Positions 1 through 9,774 of a DNA stretch of 64,000 nucleotides are shown piece after piece. The position numbers were made by a program, and so were the translations under genes. The stretch covers positions 5,675,291 through 5,739,290 of the forward strand of contig NZ_CP113949.1 of NCBI RefSeq assembly GCF_026810445.1. The letters run 5' to 3'. The first letter of the stretch is position 1. Each line of letters begins with the position of its first letter. A model generated the notes under the pieces. That model worked only from the letters and a program-made list of their open reading frames with translations, searched no databases and was not told the DNA's origin. This DNA comes from Pseudomonas sp. BSw22131 (GTDB lineage Bacteria > Pseudomonadota > Gammaproteobacteria > Pseudomonadales > Pseudomonadaceae).

Positions 1-234
1 ATGAAAATCGTCGGTGTGCTGCTGATTACTTCGCTGTTGATCATTCCTGCCGCTGCGGCACAACGTCACGCCCGTTCGCCTGAACAGATGGCCTTGGGCG
101 CAAGCTTGATCGGGGTCGTTGCGGTGTGTGGCGGGCTGGCAATGTCATGGTTCAAAGACACCCCGGCAGGCCCGTCAATCGTGGTCTCGGCGGCCGCGAT
201 CTTCCTGCTGAGTTTCGTTTTGCCCAAGCGGTAG
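1..234 (+). CDS. znuB: ZnuB, zinc ABC transporter permease (3' part only)
   Basis: This is the C-terminal part of the inner-membrane permease of the ZnuABC high-affinity zinc importer. The first visible residues read as the end of a transmembrane helix ([14 protein letters not shown]), followed by the family's conserved RSPEQMA loop and two more hydrophobic helices around [11 protein letters not shown] whole ZnuB is about 260 residues and only 77 are visible, so the methionine at base 1 is almost certainly internal and the gene begins left of the window. In other pseudomonads znuC lies just upstream and the lipoprotein gene seen next lies downstream, which supports the call. Confidence 0.9.
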   Translation: MKIVGVLLITSLLIIPAAAAQRHARSPEQMALGASLIGVVAVCGGLAMSWFKDTPAGPSIVVSAAAIFLLSFVLPKR

Positions 235-389
235 AACCTTGTGGTGGAAGAAGGGTCATACTCGGCAATAATAAATAGCGGCAATATGCAATGACGGTCT
301 CCGGCGGTCATGCAGTGATCAGTTATTTTCGGTGCAAGGTACTTATGTGTAGACTTGCTCGTTTTTTGCGCAAATAGAGAATCGCAGGA

Positions 390-1103
390 ATGAAGCCGTA
401 CGCATCCCGTTATCTGCTGCTTGCTGCATTTACCATCCTGTTGGCAGCCTGCCAGAGCAAGCCCGTCGAAGCGCCCGCTCAGGTTGCGCCGCCAGACGCT
501 TATCAACAGCTGGAAAAAAATATCGCCAGCAGCGAATTAGCCACTGCCGAGGATCAACTCGCCGCCTTGCAGGCCAAAGCGTCCGACGATCCTCGTCTTG
601 AGCAGTACCAGCGAGAGCTGGCCGAGGCGTATTTGAGTCGAAGCCAGATCGTGCTGCAGAAAGGCGACGTCAATGCCGCAGCCACCGCACTGAGCCGTGC
701 CCGCGCCTTGATGCCCAAAGCGCCTGCTCTGACCAGTGGCGTCAACGGTGCCATCGCCAATGCCCGCAAAGCTGAGCTTGAGAAGGCCGAGGCCGAACTC
801 AAGGCTGCCGAGGCAAAACGCATTGCCAAAGTCATTGATCCTTCTGCTGAAAGCACGACTATCGCGCTGAAGATCGGCGATATGAAGCAACTTCGTCGCC
901 AACTGAACGATATCGCTGCCGACACCACAGCGTTCAACTGCGAAGTTGTGCTGCAGGTACCGCGTGTCGATGACTACCCGTGGTTAGCCAAGTTGCTGCA
1001 TAAGCGCGTGGTGAAGATCAATCCGGATTTCGAACTGCAACTGCGTCGCCAGATTGAGAAGGACGAGCCTGCTCACATCATATTGAAGCCTGCGCAACTC
1101 TGA
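390..1103 (+). CDS. Lipoprotein of unknown function (PA5502-like)
   Basis: A 237-residue predicted outer-membrane or periplasmic lipoprotein. The signal peptide runs to a lipobox LLAAC with Cys21 as the lipidated residue. Residues about 40-150 are alanine- and glutamate-rich with heptad-like spacing, so a helical, TPR-like or coiled-coil fold is likely. The C-terminal part (about 155-237) is more globular. I recognise no catalytic motif. It lies between znuB and the met transporter genes, the position of the uncharacterised PA5502 in P. aeruginosa. An AGGA directly precedes the ATG, an unusually tight spacing. A strong terminator follows, so it ends its transcription unit. Any role in zinc uptake is only a guess from the neighbour. 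Confidence 0.75.
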   Translation: MKPYASRYLLLAAFTILLAACQSKPVEAPAQVAPPDAYQQLEKNIASSELATAEDQLAALQAKASDDPRLEQYQRELAEAYLSRSQIVLQKGDVNAAATALSRARALMPKAPALTSGVNGAIANARKAELEKAEAELKAAEAKRIAKVIDPSAESTTIALKIGDMKQLRRQLNDIAADTTAFNCEVVLQVPRVDDYPWLAKLLHKRVVKINPDFELQLRRQIEKDEPAHIILKPAQL

Positions 1104-1116
1104 TCTGAAGGCCAAT

Positions 1117-1153
1117 AAAAAAGGCGCTGCCCGCAGGGGCAGCGCCTTTTTTT
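1117..1153. terminator. Bidirectional rho-independent terminator
   Basis: A perfect GC-rich stem, GGCGCTGCCC pairing with GGGCAGCGCC around a GCAG loop, is flanked by A6 on the left and T7 on the right. It can therefore end transcription from the lipoprotein gene on the plus strand and from katE on the minus strand. It lies in the 68-bp gap between their convergent ends. Confidence 0.92.
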
Positions 1154-1171
1154 GACCTTTACTTCTACACG

Positions 1172-3331
1172 TTAAGCCGGAATCGCCTTAGCTTTTGGCT
1201 CGCGTGCCCACACCCGATGCTGCTTCATCGCATCGAAGAAGGCATTGAACGACTTGCTGTCCGACACCGCCAGCAGACCTGCGTCTTCCTCCAGACGCAG
1301 CAGGTCGATCAGCTCCTTCGCATCAGCACCAAACGAGATGGCTTTCAAGTGCTTGTAGGCTTCGAGCACGTAATGCAACGCCACACCGTCGCCACTCAAC
1401 GCTTTGACAGACGCTGCGCCACCCGGGATGAACACCGCATCGAACGCAACCGATGGCAGACCTTCCTGCGAGGCATCCACCGCAAGCGTTTTACCGCCTG
1501 CAGTTTTGACCGGCGCGGAGGTTGGACCCAGCACCTTGGCGTGCGCGCCTTGGGCTTCAACAGCAGCCTTCATTGCTTCAACCGCTTTTTCGTCCACGCC
1601 GTCAGCAACCAGAATGGCCACTTTGCGCGAAGAAATGTCAGCGGGCAGCAGGTTCTCCTGGCTCAGCAGCGGAGATTTATCAACAGTGGTCTTGGCGGCT
1701 TTTCTGGTCGGTACAGTCGGGGCAGATGGCGCTGGCAGACCGAGGTTGGCCGCAACACGCTTGGCCAGCTCCAGATCGATATTCGCCAAAATCTCATTCA
1801 CCTGACGCTCACGAATATATTCGCGCTCCACCTTGCCAAGCTCAAAGCTGTAAGCGGCGATGATGTGCTCTTTCTCGTGGTGGCTCATGCTGTTGAAAAA
1901 CAGCGTGGCTTGCGAGAAATGGTCACCGAACGACTCGCTGCGCTCACGTACTTTGTGTGCTTCAACCCGCTCAGGGTAGGTTTCAAAACCACCATCGACC
2001 GGAGCTGATGGCGTTTCTTTCGGCCAGCCGCCGTCGATCGAATTCGGCTCGTAGGAAGCACGGCCTTTGTCGATAGTCATGCGGTGTTGCGCGTCACGCT
2101 GACCGCTGTGGTTCGGGGAGACCGGACGGTTGATCGGGATCTCGTGGAAGTTAGGCCCGCCCAGACGGCTGATCTGTGTATCGGTATACGAGAACAGACG
2201 TCCTTGCAGCAGAGGGTCATTCGAGAAATCGATGCCGGGTACAACGTGACCAGGGCAGAACGCTACTTGCTCAGTCTCGGCAAAGTAGTTGTCCGGATTA
2301 CGGTTGAGCACCATCTTGCCCAGCGGCGTTACCGGCACCAGCTCTTCCGGGATGATTTTGGTCGGGTCGAGCAAGTCGAAGTCAAAATTATGCTCGTCTT
2401 CCTCAGCAACCAGCTGCACGCCCAGCTCCCATTCTGGGTAGTCACCCATCTCAATGGATTCCCAAAGATCGCGGCGGTGGAAATCCGTGTCTTTACCGGC
2501 AAGCTTCTGCGCTTCGTCCCACACCAGTGAGCAGGTGCCGAACTTGGGCTTCCAGTGGAATTTAGCGAACGTGGATTTCCCCTCGGCACTGATCAGGCGG
2601 AAGGTGTGGATACCAAAGCCCTGCATGCTGCGCAGGTTTTTTGGAATCGCACGGTCAGACATGGTCCAGAGCACCATGTGCGCCGATTCCGGCACTAGGG
2701 AGACAAAGTCCCAGAACGTGTCGTGAGCCGAACCACCGGTTGGAATCTCGTTATGCGGCTCAGGTTTTACAGCGTGCACAAAATCCGGAAACTTGATCGC
2801 ATCCTGGATGAAAAAGACCGGCATGTTGTTGCCGACAAAATCGTAGTTACCTTCGTCGGTGTAAAACTTGACGGCGAATCCACGCACGTCACGCACGGTG
2901 TCGCCCGATCCACGTGAACCCTGAACGGTTGAGAAACGCACAAACACCGGGGTCTTCTTGCCCGGATCGCGCAGAAACTCGGCTTTGCTCAACGCACTGT
3001 GGTTTTCGTAAGTCTGAAAGTAGCCGTGGGCGCCCACACCGCGCGCATGGACGATGCGCTCCGGGATACGCTCATGGTCAAAGTGCGTGATTTTCTCACG
3101 CATGATGAAGTCTTCGAGCAACGACGGACCGCGCGCGCCGACCTTCAAAGTGTTCTGGTTATCAGAGACTTTCACACCTTGGTTGGTGCGCAGCGCCTGG
3201 CCAGTTGCATCAGAGCGAAACTGCTCGAGGCTGTCGAGCTTGGTGTTGGTGTTGCCACGGTCCAGTGTGTCAGCGCCTGCCATTTCACTGGTTTGACCGT
3301 CAGGGGTGTTAACAGGTTTCTTGGTAGCCAT
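1172..3331 (-). CDS. katE: Catalase HPII, large-subunit clade 2
   Basis: Haem catalase (2 H2O2 to 2 H2O plus O2), cytoplasmic. At 719 residues it is the large-subunit type. The distal haem histidine is H95 in VHARG, and the proximal haem tyrosine lies in RLFSYTDT near residue 380. The C-terminal 160 residues (from about 560, [16 protein letters not shown]) form the flavodoxin/GATase1-like domain typical of HPII. The start was set at the ATG at 3331 because GAGGAG lies nine bases upstream; a longer open frame reaching 3394 has no such site. Large catalases usually belong to stationary-phase and stress responses. In PAO1 the homologue lies elsewhere, so its place between the zinc and methionine transporter genes is a lineage difference. 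Confidence 0.95.
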   Translation of the reverse strand: MATKKPVNTPDGQTSEMAGADTLDRGNTNTKLDSLEQFRSDATGQALRTNQGVKVSDNQNTLKVGARGPSLLEDFIMREKITHFDHERIPERIVHARGVGAHGYFQTYENHSALSKAEFLRDPGKKTPVFVRFSTVQGSRGSGDTVRDVRGFAVKFYTDEGNYDFVGNNMPVFFIQDAIKFPDFVHAVKPEPHNEIPTGGSAHDTFWDFVSLVPESAHMVLWTMSDRAIPKNLRSMQGFGIHTFRLISAEGKSTFAKFHWKPKFGTCSLVWDEAQKLAGKDTDFHRRDLWESIEMGDYPEWELGVQLVAEEDEHNFDFDLLDPTKIIPEELVPVTPLGKMVLNRNPDNYFAETEQVAFCPGHVVPGIDFSNDPLLQGRLFSYTDTQISRLGGPNFHEIPINRPVSPNHSGQRDAQHRMTIDKGRASYEPNSIDGGWPKETPSAPVDGGFETYPERVEAHKVRERSESFGDHFSQATLFFNSMSHHEKEHIIAAYSFELGKVEREYIRERQVNEILANIDLELAKRVAANLGLPAPSAPTVPTRKAAKTTVDKSPLLSQENLLPADISSRKVAILVADGVDEKAVEAMKAAVEAQGAHAKVLGPTSAPVKTAGGKTLAVDASQEGLPSVAFDAVFIPGGAASVKALSGDGVALHYVLEAYKHLKAISFGADAKELIDLLRLEEDAGLLAVSDSKSFNAFFDAMKQHRVWAREPKAKAIPA

Positions 3332-3711
3332 CAGACAAAACTCCTCGGTTCGGACGGCCCACATGTGTGAAACAAGAGTGGGCTCTGTAAGCAAAAATCT
3401 CCCGAACAGCGCACAGGGAAATCACAGTACGTATGTAATGACTGGGGAGAAAAACCTGCGTTCCGTGTTTTTTCCTACCTTCGGTCTACCTTTCAAAAAA
3501 TGCTTACCGCCCACATCCTTATTACCGTTTGGAAGAGGACGCATGAAATAAATGCTAAGAACGCCGAGCCCAACCCCGGCGGGACAGGCTAAAATGCGCG
3601 CCCGGTTTATCCAGCCGAGGCGACAGTGTCCTAAAGTGGCTTCGCTCCAGCAGTCAGTGTGAATACGGTCCGCTGATTGATTTTTTACCGCGCCCCCACA
3701 AGGTTCGCCAC
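3332..3711. other. Divergent intergenic region between katE and metN
   Basis: About 380 bases hold no convincing gene. The region must carry the katE promoter on the minus strand and the metN promoter on the plus strand. A TAAAAT hexamer near 3589 could be a -10 element for metN but I see no matching -35. I see no recognisable riboswitch fold, and open frames here look like chance. Confidence 0.6.
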
Positions 3712-4719
3712 GTGATCGAGTTTCATAACGTCCATAAAACCTATCGGGTCGCCGGCAGGGAAATCCCAGCCTTGCATCCCACCAGCCTGCGCGTCGAGAA
3801 CGGCCAGGTGTTTGGCCTGATCGGTCATTCCGGTGCTGGAAAAAGCACACTGCTGCGGCTGATAAATCGTCTGGAAGCGCCCAGCGGCGGCAAGATCCTT
3901 GTCGACAACGAAGACGTCACAGCGCTCGACGCTGACGGCCTGCGTCGCTTCCGTCGTCAGGTCGGAATGATCTTTCAGCACTTCAACCTGCTGTCTTCGA
4001 AAACCGTGGCCGACAACGTCGCCATGCCGCTGACCCTGGCCGGTGATATGTCCACCGACCAGATCAATCAGCGAGTGGCAGAGTTGCTGGAACGTGTCGG
4101 CCTGTCCGACCACGCCAAAAAGTACCCCTCGCAGTTATCTGGTGGCCAGAAGCAGCGCGTTGGCATCGCACGGGCCCTGGCAACCAAGCCAAAAATTCTG
4201 TTGTGTGACGAGGCGACCAGTGCGCTCGACCCGCAAACCACGGCATCCGTATTGCTGTTACTCGCCGAGATCAATCGCGAACTGAAGCTGACCATTGTGT
4301 TGATCACCCACGAAATGGACGTGATCCGGCGTGTCTGCGATCAGGTGGCGGTCATGGACGCTGGCGTGATTGTGGAACAAGGCGCTGTGGCCGATGTGTT
4401 TCTGCATCCCAAGCACCCGACCACCAGACGCTTCGTGCAGGAAGACGAGCAGCTCGACGAAAACGAACAGCGCAACGACTTCGCTCACGTTCAAGGTCGC
4501 ATCGTGCGTCTGACGTTCCAGGGTGAGGCGACCTACGCGCCGCTCCTCGGCACCGTAGCGCGTGAAACAGGCGTGGACTACAGCATCCTCGCCGGGCGTA
4601 TCGATCGCATCAAAGACACGCCCTACGGACAACTGACGCTGGCCATCACCGGAGGCGACATGGACGCAGCGTTCGCGCGCTTCACGGCCGCCGATGTTCA
4701 CATGGAGGTGCTGCGCTGA
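3712..4719 (+). CDS. metN: Methionine ABC transporter ATP-binding protein
   Basis: ATPase subunit of the MetNIQ importer for D- and L-methionine, at the inner face of the cytoplasmic membrane. Walker A is GHSGAGKS (residues 38-45), the signature LSGGQ is near 142-146, and Walker B is ILLCDEA near 162-168. The C-terminal 75 residues match the NIL domain that binds methionine and inhibits transport when methionine is plentiful. At 335 residues it is of normal length. The start is GTG. Its stop overlaps the metI ATG by one base (TGATG), so translation is probably coupled. Other NIL-containing importers carry related amino acids, but the metI and metQ neighbours make methionine the best choice. 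Confidence 0.92.
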   Translation: MIEFHNVHKTYRVAGREIPALHPTSLRVENGQVFGLIGHSGAGKSTLLRLINRLEAPSGGKILVDNEDVTALDADGLRRFRRQVGMIFQHFNLLSSKTVADNVAMPLTLAGDMSTDQINQRVAELLERVGLSDHAKKYPSQLSGGQKQRVGIARALATKPKILLCDEATSALDPQTTASVLLLLAEINRELKLTIVLITHEMDVIRRVCDQVAVMDAGVIVEQGAVADVFLHPKHPTTRRFVQEDEQLDENEQRNDFAHVQGRIVRLTFQGEATYAPLLGTVARETGVDYSILAGRIDRIKDTPYGQLTLAITGGDMDAAFARFTAADVHMEVLR

Positions 4720-5393
4720 TGGAGGCTCTCATCAATCTGTTTTCCAACGTGGACTGGTACGAGATCTGGCTCGCGACGGGCGACACGCTGATCATGCTGG
4801 GCGTGTCCCTTGCGTTCACCGTATTGCTGGGCCTGCCGCTGGGCGTGCTGATGTTCCTGACATCGCCGCGCCAATTGCTCGAGAACAAACCGCTGTATGC
4901 CACGGTTGGCCTGATCGTCAACATGCTGAGGGCGTTGCCGTTCATTATCCTGCTGATCGTGATGATGCCCCTGACCGAAGTCATCACCGGCACTTCGCTG
5001 GGTATCCTCGGTACGTTGCCGCCCCTGATCGCTGGCGCCACACCGTTTTTTGCCCGACTGGTCGAAACCGCACTGCGTGAAGTGGATCGAGGCATCATCG
5101 AAGCCATTCAGGCCATGGGTGCGACCACGCGGCAGATCATCGTCAAGGCGCTGCTTCCGGAGGCGCGTCCAGGCATTCTGGCGGCGATCACTGTCACCGC
5201 GATTGCGCTGGTGTCGTTTACCGCGATGGCCGGTGCGGTCGGCGCTGGCGGTCTGGGGGATCTGGCCATTCGCTACGGTTATCAGCGATTCCAGAACGAT
5301 GTGATGTTCGTGACGGTCGTATTGCTGCTGGTGCTGGTGCAGATCCTGCAAACCGTCGGCGACAAGCTTGTCGCCCACTTCTCACACCGTTAA
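4719..5393 (+). CDS. metI: Methionine ABC transporter permease
   Basis: A 224-residue integral membrane permease with about five hydrophobic helices. It carries the ABC-permease EAA loop EAIQAMGATTRQIIVKALLP (residues about 128-147), which contacts MetN. It forms the channel of MetNIQ as a dimer. It begins within the metN stop codon and is followed 70 bases on by metQ, giving a three-gene operon in the usual order. Long open frames on the opposite strand here are shadows of this gene. Confidence 0.93.
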   Translation: MEALINLFSNVDWYEIWLATGDTLIMLGVSLAFTVLLGLPLGVLMFLTSPRQLLENKPLYATVGLIVNMLRALPFIILLIVMMPLTEVITGTSLGILGTLPPLIAGATPFFARLVETALREVDRGIIEAIQAMGATTRQIIVKALLPEARPGILAAITVTAIALVSFTAMAGAVGAGGLGDLAIRYGYQRFQNDVMFVTVVLLLVLVQILQTVGDKLVAHFSHR

Positions 5394-5463
5394 CAGAATT
5401 GGCCGATTGCTGATCGGCAAATGCACGTTGTATTTCTGCAGCGTGCATTCCAGGAGTAAACGC

Positions 5464-6237
5464 ATGAAAAAGCTTTTGGCTGCCTTCGCCGCCGTTGTTG
5501 CCCTGTCGGCCCACGCCGATGAAACACTGACCGTCGCGGCGACCGCTGTCCCGCAGGCCGAGATTCTTGAGTTCGTCAAACCGATGCTGGCCAAGGAAGG
5601 CGTGACGCTGAACGTCAAAGTCTTCAACGACTACATTCAGCCGAATGTGCAAGTCGATCAAAAGCGCATGGACGCCAACTTTTTCCAGCACCAGCCTTAT
5701 CTTGATGAGTTCAACAAGGGCAAGGGGACGACGCTGGTCAGCGTGGCGAAGATTCACGTAGAACCCTTTGGCGCCTATTCCGACAAGCTAAAAAGCCTCG
5801 CCGAGCTGCCAGACGGCGCCACCGTCGCGATGCCTAACGATGCGACCAATGAAGGCCGGGCCTTCCTGCTGCTGGCAAAGGCCGGGCTGATAACACTCAA
5901 GGATCCAGGCAACATTCTGTCAACGCCGCGTGATGTTGATCAGAATCCGAAAAACCTGAAGTTCCGCGAACTGGAGGCCGCGACCCTGCCTCGCGTGCTG
6001 ACACAGGTGGATCTGGCACTCATCAATACCAACTATGCGCTGTCAGCCAAGCTTGATCCGACCAAGGATGCACTGATCATCGAAGGCGCTGAATCGCCTT
6101 ACGCGAACATCCTCGTCACCCGCGAAGACAACAAGGATGCCCCTGGGATCCAGAAACTGGTTGCCGCACTGCACAGTCCGGAAACCCGGCAGTTCATCAT
6201 CGACAAGTACAAAGGCGCAGTCGTCCCCGCGTTTTGA
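5464..6237 (+). CDS. metQ: Methionine-binding protein MetQ (NlpA family)
   Basis: A 257-residue substrate-binding protein of the NlpA family that delivers methionine to MetNI. The N-terminus MKKLLAAFAAVVALSAHA is a signal peptide with an AHA cleavage site and no lipobox cysteine, so it is probably a free periplasmic protein. Family signatures include the early FVKPMLAKEG and the DYIQPN and NFFQHQPYL motifs near residues 55-80. The ATG at 5464 was chosen because AGGAG lies eight bases upstream and the signal peptide starts there; an in-frame extension to 5368 has neither. Confidence 0.94.
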   Translation: MKKLLAAFAAVVALSAHADETLTVAATAVPQAEILEFVKPMLAKEGVTLNVKVFNDYIQPNVQVDQKRMDANFFQHQPYLDEFNKGKGTTLVSVAKIHVEPFGAYSDKLKSLAELPDGATVAMPNDATNEGRAFLLLAKAGLITLKDPGNILSTPRDVDQNPKNLKFRELEAATLPRVLTQVDLALINTNYALSAKLDPTKDALIIEGAESPYANILVTREDNKDAPGIQKLVAALHSPETRQFIIDKYKGAVVPAF

Positions 6238-6328
6238 TGCAAGGCCTTAGGCAGAAGCAAAAACCAAGAACGCCGCAAACCTCGGGGCAGGGTCAAAATC
6301 CTGTCCCGTAAAGTCCGCTGCACGCTTC

Positions 6329-6964
6329 TCAATTTCTCTTGACCAGTTCTGGTAGCTGAACGACCAGCTTTTGGCTCTTGAATGGCGAGCGGATAAAGCC
6401 GCGCTGCGTGCCATCCGGGCCAAGAAGGGCGAGGTTGCCGCTGTGATCGACGGTGTAGTTGGGTTTGCTGATGTCTGCCGGGATGTACGGAATGCTCACG
6501 GCATTGGCGATTTTCTGAAGATCGGCTGCCGAAGAAGCTGTCAGTCCGATGAAAGACGGATCGAAGTAACCCAGATAGGTTTTCAGCTGCTGCGGCGTGT
6601 CGCGATTCGGGTCAACGCTGACCAAGACAATGCGTAACGCGTCAACGGTCTCTTTCGACAGCTCGCTTTTGATTTGACGCAACTGGGCGAGGGTGGTCGG
6701 GCAGATGTCCGGGCAGAAGGTGTATCCAAAGAACAGTAGCGTCCACTTGTCGTTCAGCTCATTCATTGCCACCGGCTGACCATCCTGGTCAATCATTTTG
6801 ATGTCCGGCATCTCGCGGCTTTGTGGCAGCAGAATCACACCGGCGTCGATCAACGCAGTCTGATCCCCTTGGCCGTTACCCGACAGCACAAGATTGACCG
6901 CCAGGCCCAGGATCAGCGCGAAGATGGCCACAAAGATCAAAACGGTTTTCTGGGTTCGAGTCAT
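6329..6964 (-). CDS. SCO1/SenC family copper-binding protein
   Basis: A membrane-anchored thioredoxin-fold protein that helps load copper into the CuA site of cytochrome c oxidase. One N-terminal helix (residues about 6-28) anchors a periplasmic domain. The copper ligands are visible as FCPDIC (C84, C88) and VDHSG (H174). At 211 residues it is of normal size. The ATG at 6964 is preferred to a GTG two codons upstream. In PAO1 a similar gene lies beside cytochrome oxidase assembly genes; here no oxidase gene is adjacent. A thiol-redox role is also known for some members. Confidence 0.9.
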   Translation of the reverse strand: MTRTQKTVLIFVAIFALILGLAVNLVLSGNGQGDQTALIDAGVILLPQSREMPDIKMIDQDGQPVAMNELNDKWTLLFFGYTFCPDICPTTLAQLRQIKSELSKETVDALRIVLVSVDPNRDTPQQLKTYLGYFDPSFIGLTASSAADLQKIANAVSIPYIPADISKPNYTVDHSGNLALLGPDGTQRGFIRSPFKSQKLVVQLPELVKRN

Positions 6965-7295
6965 AAACACTCAACATTAATTAGTGATCTACGAGCAAAG
7001 CGATAAACCACAGAACACGTCATCAATCGAAAATCTGAGTCCGTTGATCACCGCATGCGGCAGGGCATTACGGTACAGCACGACGGCCCGATGCAGAAAC
7101 CTTGCCCGCAGCGCCATTGAACAGAGCAGATAAAGCACGCAGCTCATCTGGAAATCGCATTTTTGCGGTTTTTAATAGCCGGCGCACATAACCGTGAAGT
7201 TGTTATGACAATTGCGTCTTAGGCGAATCGGTGAACAGGCTAACGTATGACTTCCCCTATAATCACGGCCTGATTCATTGCCTTCAGGAGCGCTC
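6965..7295. other. Divergent intergenic region with a -10-like TATAAT
   Basis: About 330 bases without a convincing gene lie between the SCO1-type gene and the next plus-strand gene. A perfect TATAAT occurs at 7258-7263, placing a start near 7270, about 26 bases before the next ATG. I see no good -35 at the right distance, so the promoter may be weak or activator-dependent. Confidence 0.45.
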
Positions 7296-7949
7296 ATGAA
7301 CACCGCCGCATTGCGCGAGCAGATCAAACGAGCACAGGAACACGAGGCTGCCACAGGTCAACTGTTGCGTCAGCTCGAGTCACAACTGCCCCATTTGCAT
7401 CCGACCATCCACCTTCCTGATGTCGACGGAAGAGGCGTTTTGACGCGTTTTGTCAGCGCATACATCGATCAGGTGCCCGACCTGTTGGACGCCGCATATA
7501 ACGTGGCACAAGAAGCGGGGATCGAGGATCAGATCAAGCCGGTGCTGAAGATTGCCGAGCAGTTTTTCCTTGCGCCGCCTGCGATCATGGCGGGGCACCA
7601 CGGTCTCGAAAGTCTGCTTGACGAAGCGTACCTGGCGCATCGCCTGGTCGAAGAAGTTAATGACCTGTACATCATGCACCTAGGCCGGCCGCTGATTCAG
7701 TCCGACACCACCGTTGCGAGCGTGATCGCGCACAACCTGATTGGCGAGGTGTTCGCCAACCAGCTTGATGAAGCAGTGCATCACGCTGTAGACGAGTTGC
7801 TCAACGAGGAAAGCTTTTCACTGGAATCGGTGGAGGCCTACCGCGAGCGACTCAGCAGCCCGGACACAGAAGCGGCCTGGAAGCGCTGGCCAAGTCTTTC
7901 ACGGCAGCTAGGCGTAGGCCTTGAAATGGAAAACAACATCGGCCTGTAG
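7296..7949 (+). CDS. Conserved hypothetical protein, soluble
   Basis: A 217-residue acidic protein with no signal peptide or membrane helix. It is predicted mostly helical, and the N-terminal 30 residues look like a short coiled coil (ALREQIKRAQEHEAATGQLLRQ). I recognise no family or catalytic motif. The ATG at 7296 has CAGGAG six bases upstream, so the in-frame ATG at 7278 was rejected. It appears to be a single-gene unit, with a TATAAT box about 35 bases upstream and a convergent SulP gene downstream. Function unknown. Confidence 0.7.
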   Translation: MNTAALREQIKRAQEHEAATGQLLRQLESQLPHLHPTIHLPDVDGRGVLTRFVSAYIDQVPDLLDAAYNVAQEAGIEDQIKPVLKIAEQFFLAPPAIMAGHHGLESLLDEAYLAHRLVEEVNDLYIMHLGRPLIQSDTTVASVIAHNLIGEVFANQLDEAVHHAVDELLNEESFSLESVEAYRERLSSPDTEAAWKRWPSLSRQLGVGLEMENNIGL

Positions 7950-7966
7950 GGCCAACCTGTTGGCGA
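7943..7966. repeat. Single REP-like half site
   Basis: The string CTGTAGGGCCAACCTGTTGG, followed by CGAG, is one arm of the REP-like repeats that occur as inverted pairs elsewhere in the window. A degenerate partner may lie near 8000-8020 (CTCGCAAATGAATTCGCG), but the pair is not clean. It overlaps the last codons of the hypothetical gene. Confidence 0.5.
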
Positions 7967-8088
7967 GGCTGCTAAGGGATCTTATCCATTCTCACGTCTC
8001 GCAAATGAATTCGCGCCGACAGCCGGGGCGGCAGCTGGGTCGAACCACTGCTGCCGCTGGCGCAGTTCATGCGCCATGTTCCGGCCGA

Positions 8089-9630
8089 TCAATGCAACGC
8101 GGCCCCTCCGACTGTAGTGCGTAAACGCCCTTCTACACGACGCTTCAACAACCTCTGCTCGACGATCAAACGCGAGCCCTGCGTTGCGTTGGCGCGGCCC
8201 CATTCTTCGAGCAACTCAAGGCAGGAGTGGTCGATGTAGCTCAGGTTGCCCAGTGGCACATGCAGCGTTGTGCCGGGCGGCACGCTCGCCAATGCCTGAG
8301 TCAGCGCAGGCACTTTGAGAAAAGTCGCCGAGCCGTTGAGGCGCAGTTCCATCTCACCCTCTACAGACAAATCCACCAGGCTGATTTTCAGACGCGATGC
8401 GTTGAGTGCCAGTTTCACAAGCGTCAACGCGAAGCCCACCAGCACGCCTGTCAACAAGTCAGTCAGGATGATTGCGCTGGCCGTCGCGCCATAAATGAAC
8501 ATCGGCATCCGACCATATCGACCCAATCCGCGCAGCGCCTTGAGATCAACCAGTTTCAATCCGGTGTAGACCAGAACGCCCGCCAGACTTGCCACTGGAA
8601 TGCTCTGCAGCACGCTGGACAAGAGCAATACGAACGCGAGCAGCCACACACCATGGAAAATCGCTGACATGCGGGTCTTGGCACCGGCCTGAACGTTGGC
8701 CGAACTGCGCACGATTACACCGGTCATGGGCAGCGCACCGAGCAGGCCGCAGAGCATGTTGCCGACACCTTGCGCGCTCAGCTCCTTGTCGAAGTCTGAG
8801 CGCTGACCATCGTGCATGCGGTCAACTGCTGCTGCCGACAGTAAGGTCTCAGCGCTGGCAATGAATGCCACCGCAATCGCAGCGATCAGGATGGCAGGGT
8901 CTGCCAGATTCAGCAGGTCGGCGGGCCGAAGCCAGTCGATCGCTTCAGCGAGGTTGTTTGGCACTTCAACTCGCTTGACCTGCAAGCTCATGAACAAGCT
9001 GACCGCAGTAGCAATCCCGACGCCCAACAAGGCACCGGGGACAAAGCGCAGTGCATGAGGACGACGTTTTTCCCACAGCCACATCACGGCAATCGTACCC
9101 AGACCCAGCAGTCCGGCCTGCATACCCGTACCGGGGCCAATGGCGTTAAGCAAGGTTTCCGGGAAACCGATCAGGTTGTCGAGCCCGGACGGCTTGGGTC
9201 CGCTGTCGAACATCACATGAACTTGCGACAACACAATCAACACGCCAATCCCGGCCAGCATCCCGTAGACCACCGCAGGCGCCGTGACACGGAACCAGCA
9301 ACCCAGCTTGAAGCGCCCGGCCAACAGTTGCAGCAGCCCGGCCAACAGCAAGATCGGCCCCAGCATCGCCATACCGTGCTCGCGAACCAGCTCAAACACC
9401 AGCACGGCAAGGCCTGCGGCCGGGCCACTGACCTGCAACGGCGAACCCGCCAGCCAACCCACGACCAAGCCACCAATGATGCCGGTGATCAAGCCTTTGG
9501 CAGGGGGCATGCCCGATGCAATGGCAATACCCATACACAACGGCAGAGCGACCAGAAAGACTACGACGGAAGCCATCAGCTCTCGTGGTAGTCCTTGAGG
9601 GAAAAGGGACTTCAGATTTGTAGTAGCCAT
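8089..9630 (-). CDS. SulP family anion transporter with STAS domain
   Basis: A 513-residue inner-membrane transporter of the SulP/SLC26 family. It has about 10-12 hydrophobic helices, including the GMPPAKGLITGIIGG segment near residues 40-55. The C-terminal part (from about residue 410) is a short STAS domain with LGNLSYIDHSCLELLEEW. Substrates in the family include sulphate, bicarbonate and dicarboxylates. It lies directly downstream of a beta carbonic anhydrase gene on the same strand, 144 bases away, a pairing that favours bicarbonate (inference). The ATG has GAGAG upstream. Confidence 0.88.
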   Translation of the reverse strand: MATTNLKSLFPQGLPRELMASVVVFLVALPLCMGIAIASGMPPAKGLITGIIGGLVVGWLAGSPLQVSGPAAGLAVLVFELVREHGMAMLGPILLLAGLLQLLAGRFKLGCWFRVTAPAVVYGMLAGIGVLIVLSQVHVMFDSGPKPSGLDNLIGFPETLLNAIGPGTGMQAGLLGLGTIAVMWLWEKRRPHALRFVPGALLGVGIATAVSLFMSLQVKRVEVPNNLAEAIDWLRPADLLNLADPAILIAAIAVAFIASAETLLSAAAVDRMHDGQRSDFDKELSAQGVGNMLCGLLGALPMTGVIVRSSANVQAGAKTRMSAIFHGVWLLAFVLLLSSVLQSIPVASLAGVLVYTGLKLVDLKALRGLGRYGRMPMFIYGATASAIILTDLLTGVLVGFALTLVKLALNASRLKISLVDLSVEGEMELRLNGSATFLKVPALTQALASVPPGTTLHVPLGNLSYIDHSCLELLEEWGRANATQGSRLIVEQRLLKRRVEGRLRTTVGGAALH

Positions 9631-9774
9631 GACGACTCTCCGGCAATTTCTTCAGACGTGACAACGCCCGGCGGCGCGTTTATAACGCCACCGCAGCGAG
9701 CTTGAATGAGGATCGAACCGTCAGTGGTGTATCAGATTCACACGCCCGGCAACACGATATTCGTGGGGATGTCT

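Noticed and set aside
1..234. A complete 77-residue small membrane protein gene
   Set aside because: The sequence is the typical C-terminus of ZnuB, so the ATG at base 1 is an internal methionine at the window edge.
4698..5378. A 226-codon minus-strand frame opposite metI
   Set aside because: Composition is Gln/His/Arg-rich noise and the plus-strand permease with its EAA loop is certain.
5394..5463. SAM riboswitch ahead of metQ or metN
   Set aside because: No SAM-I or SAM-II type core was visible upstream of metN or in the short metI-metQ gap, and pseudomonad met genes do not usually carry one.
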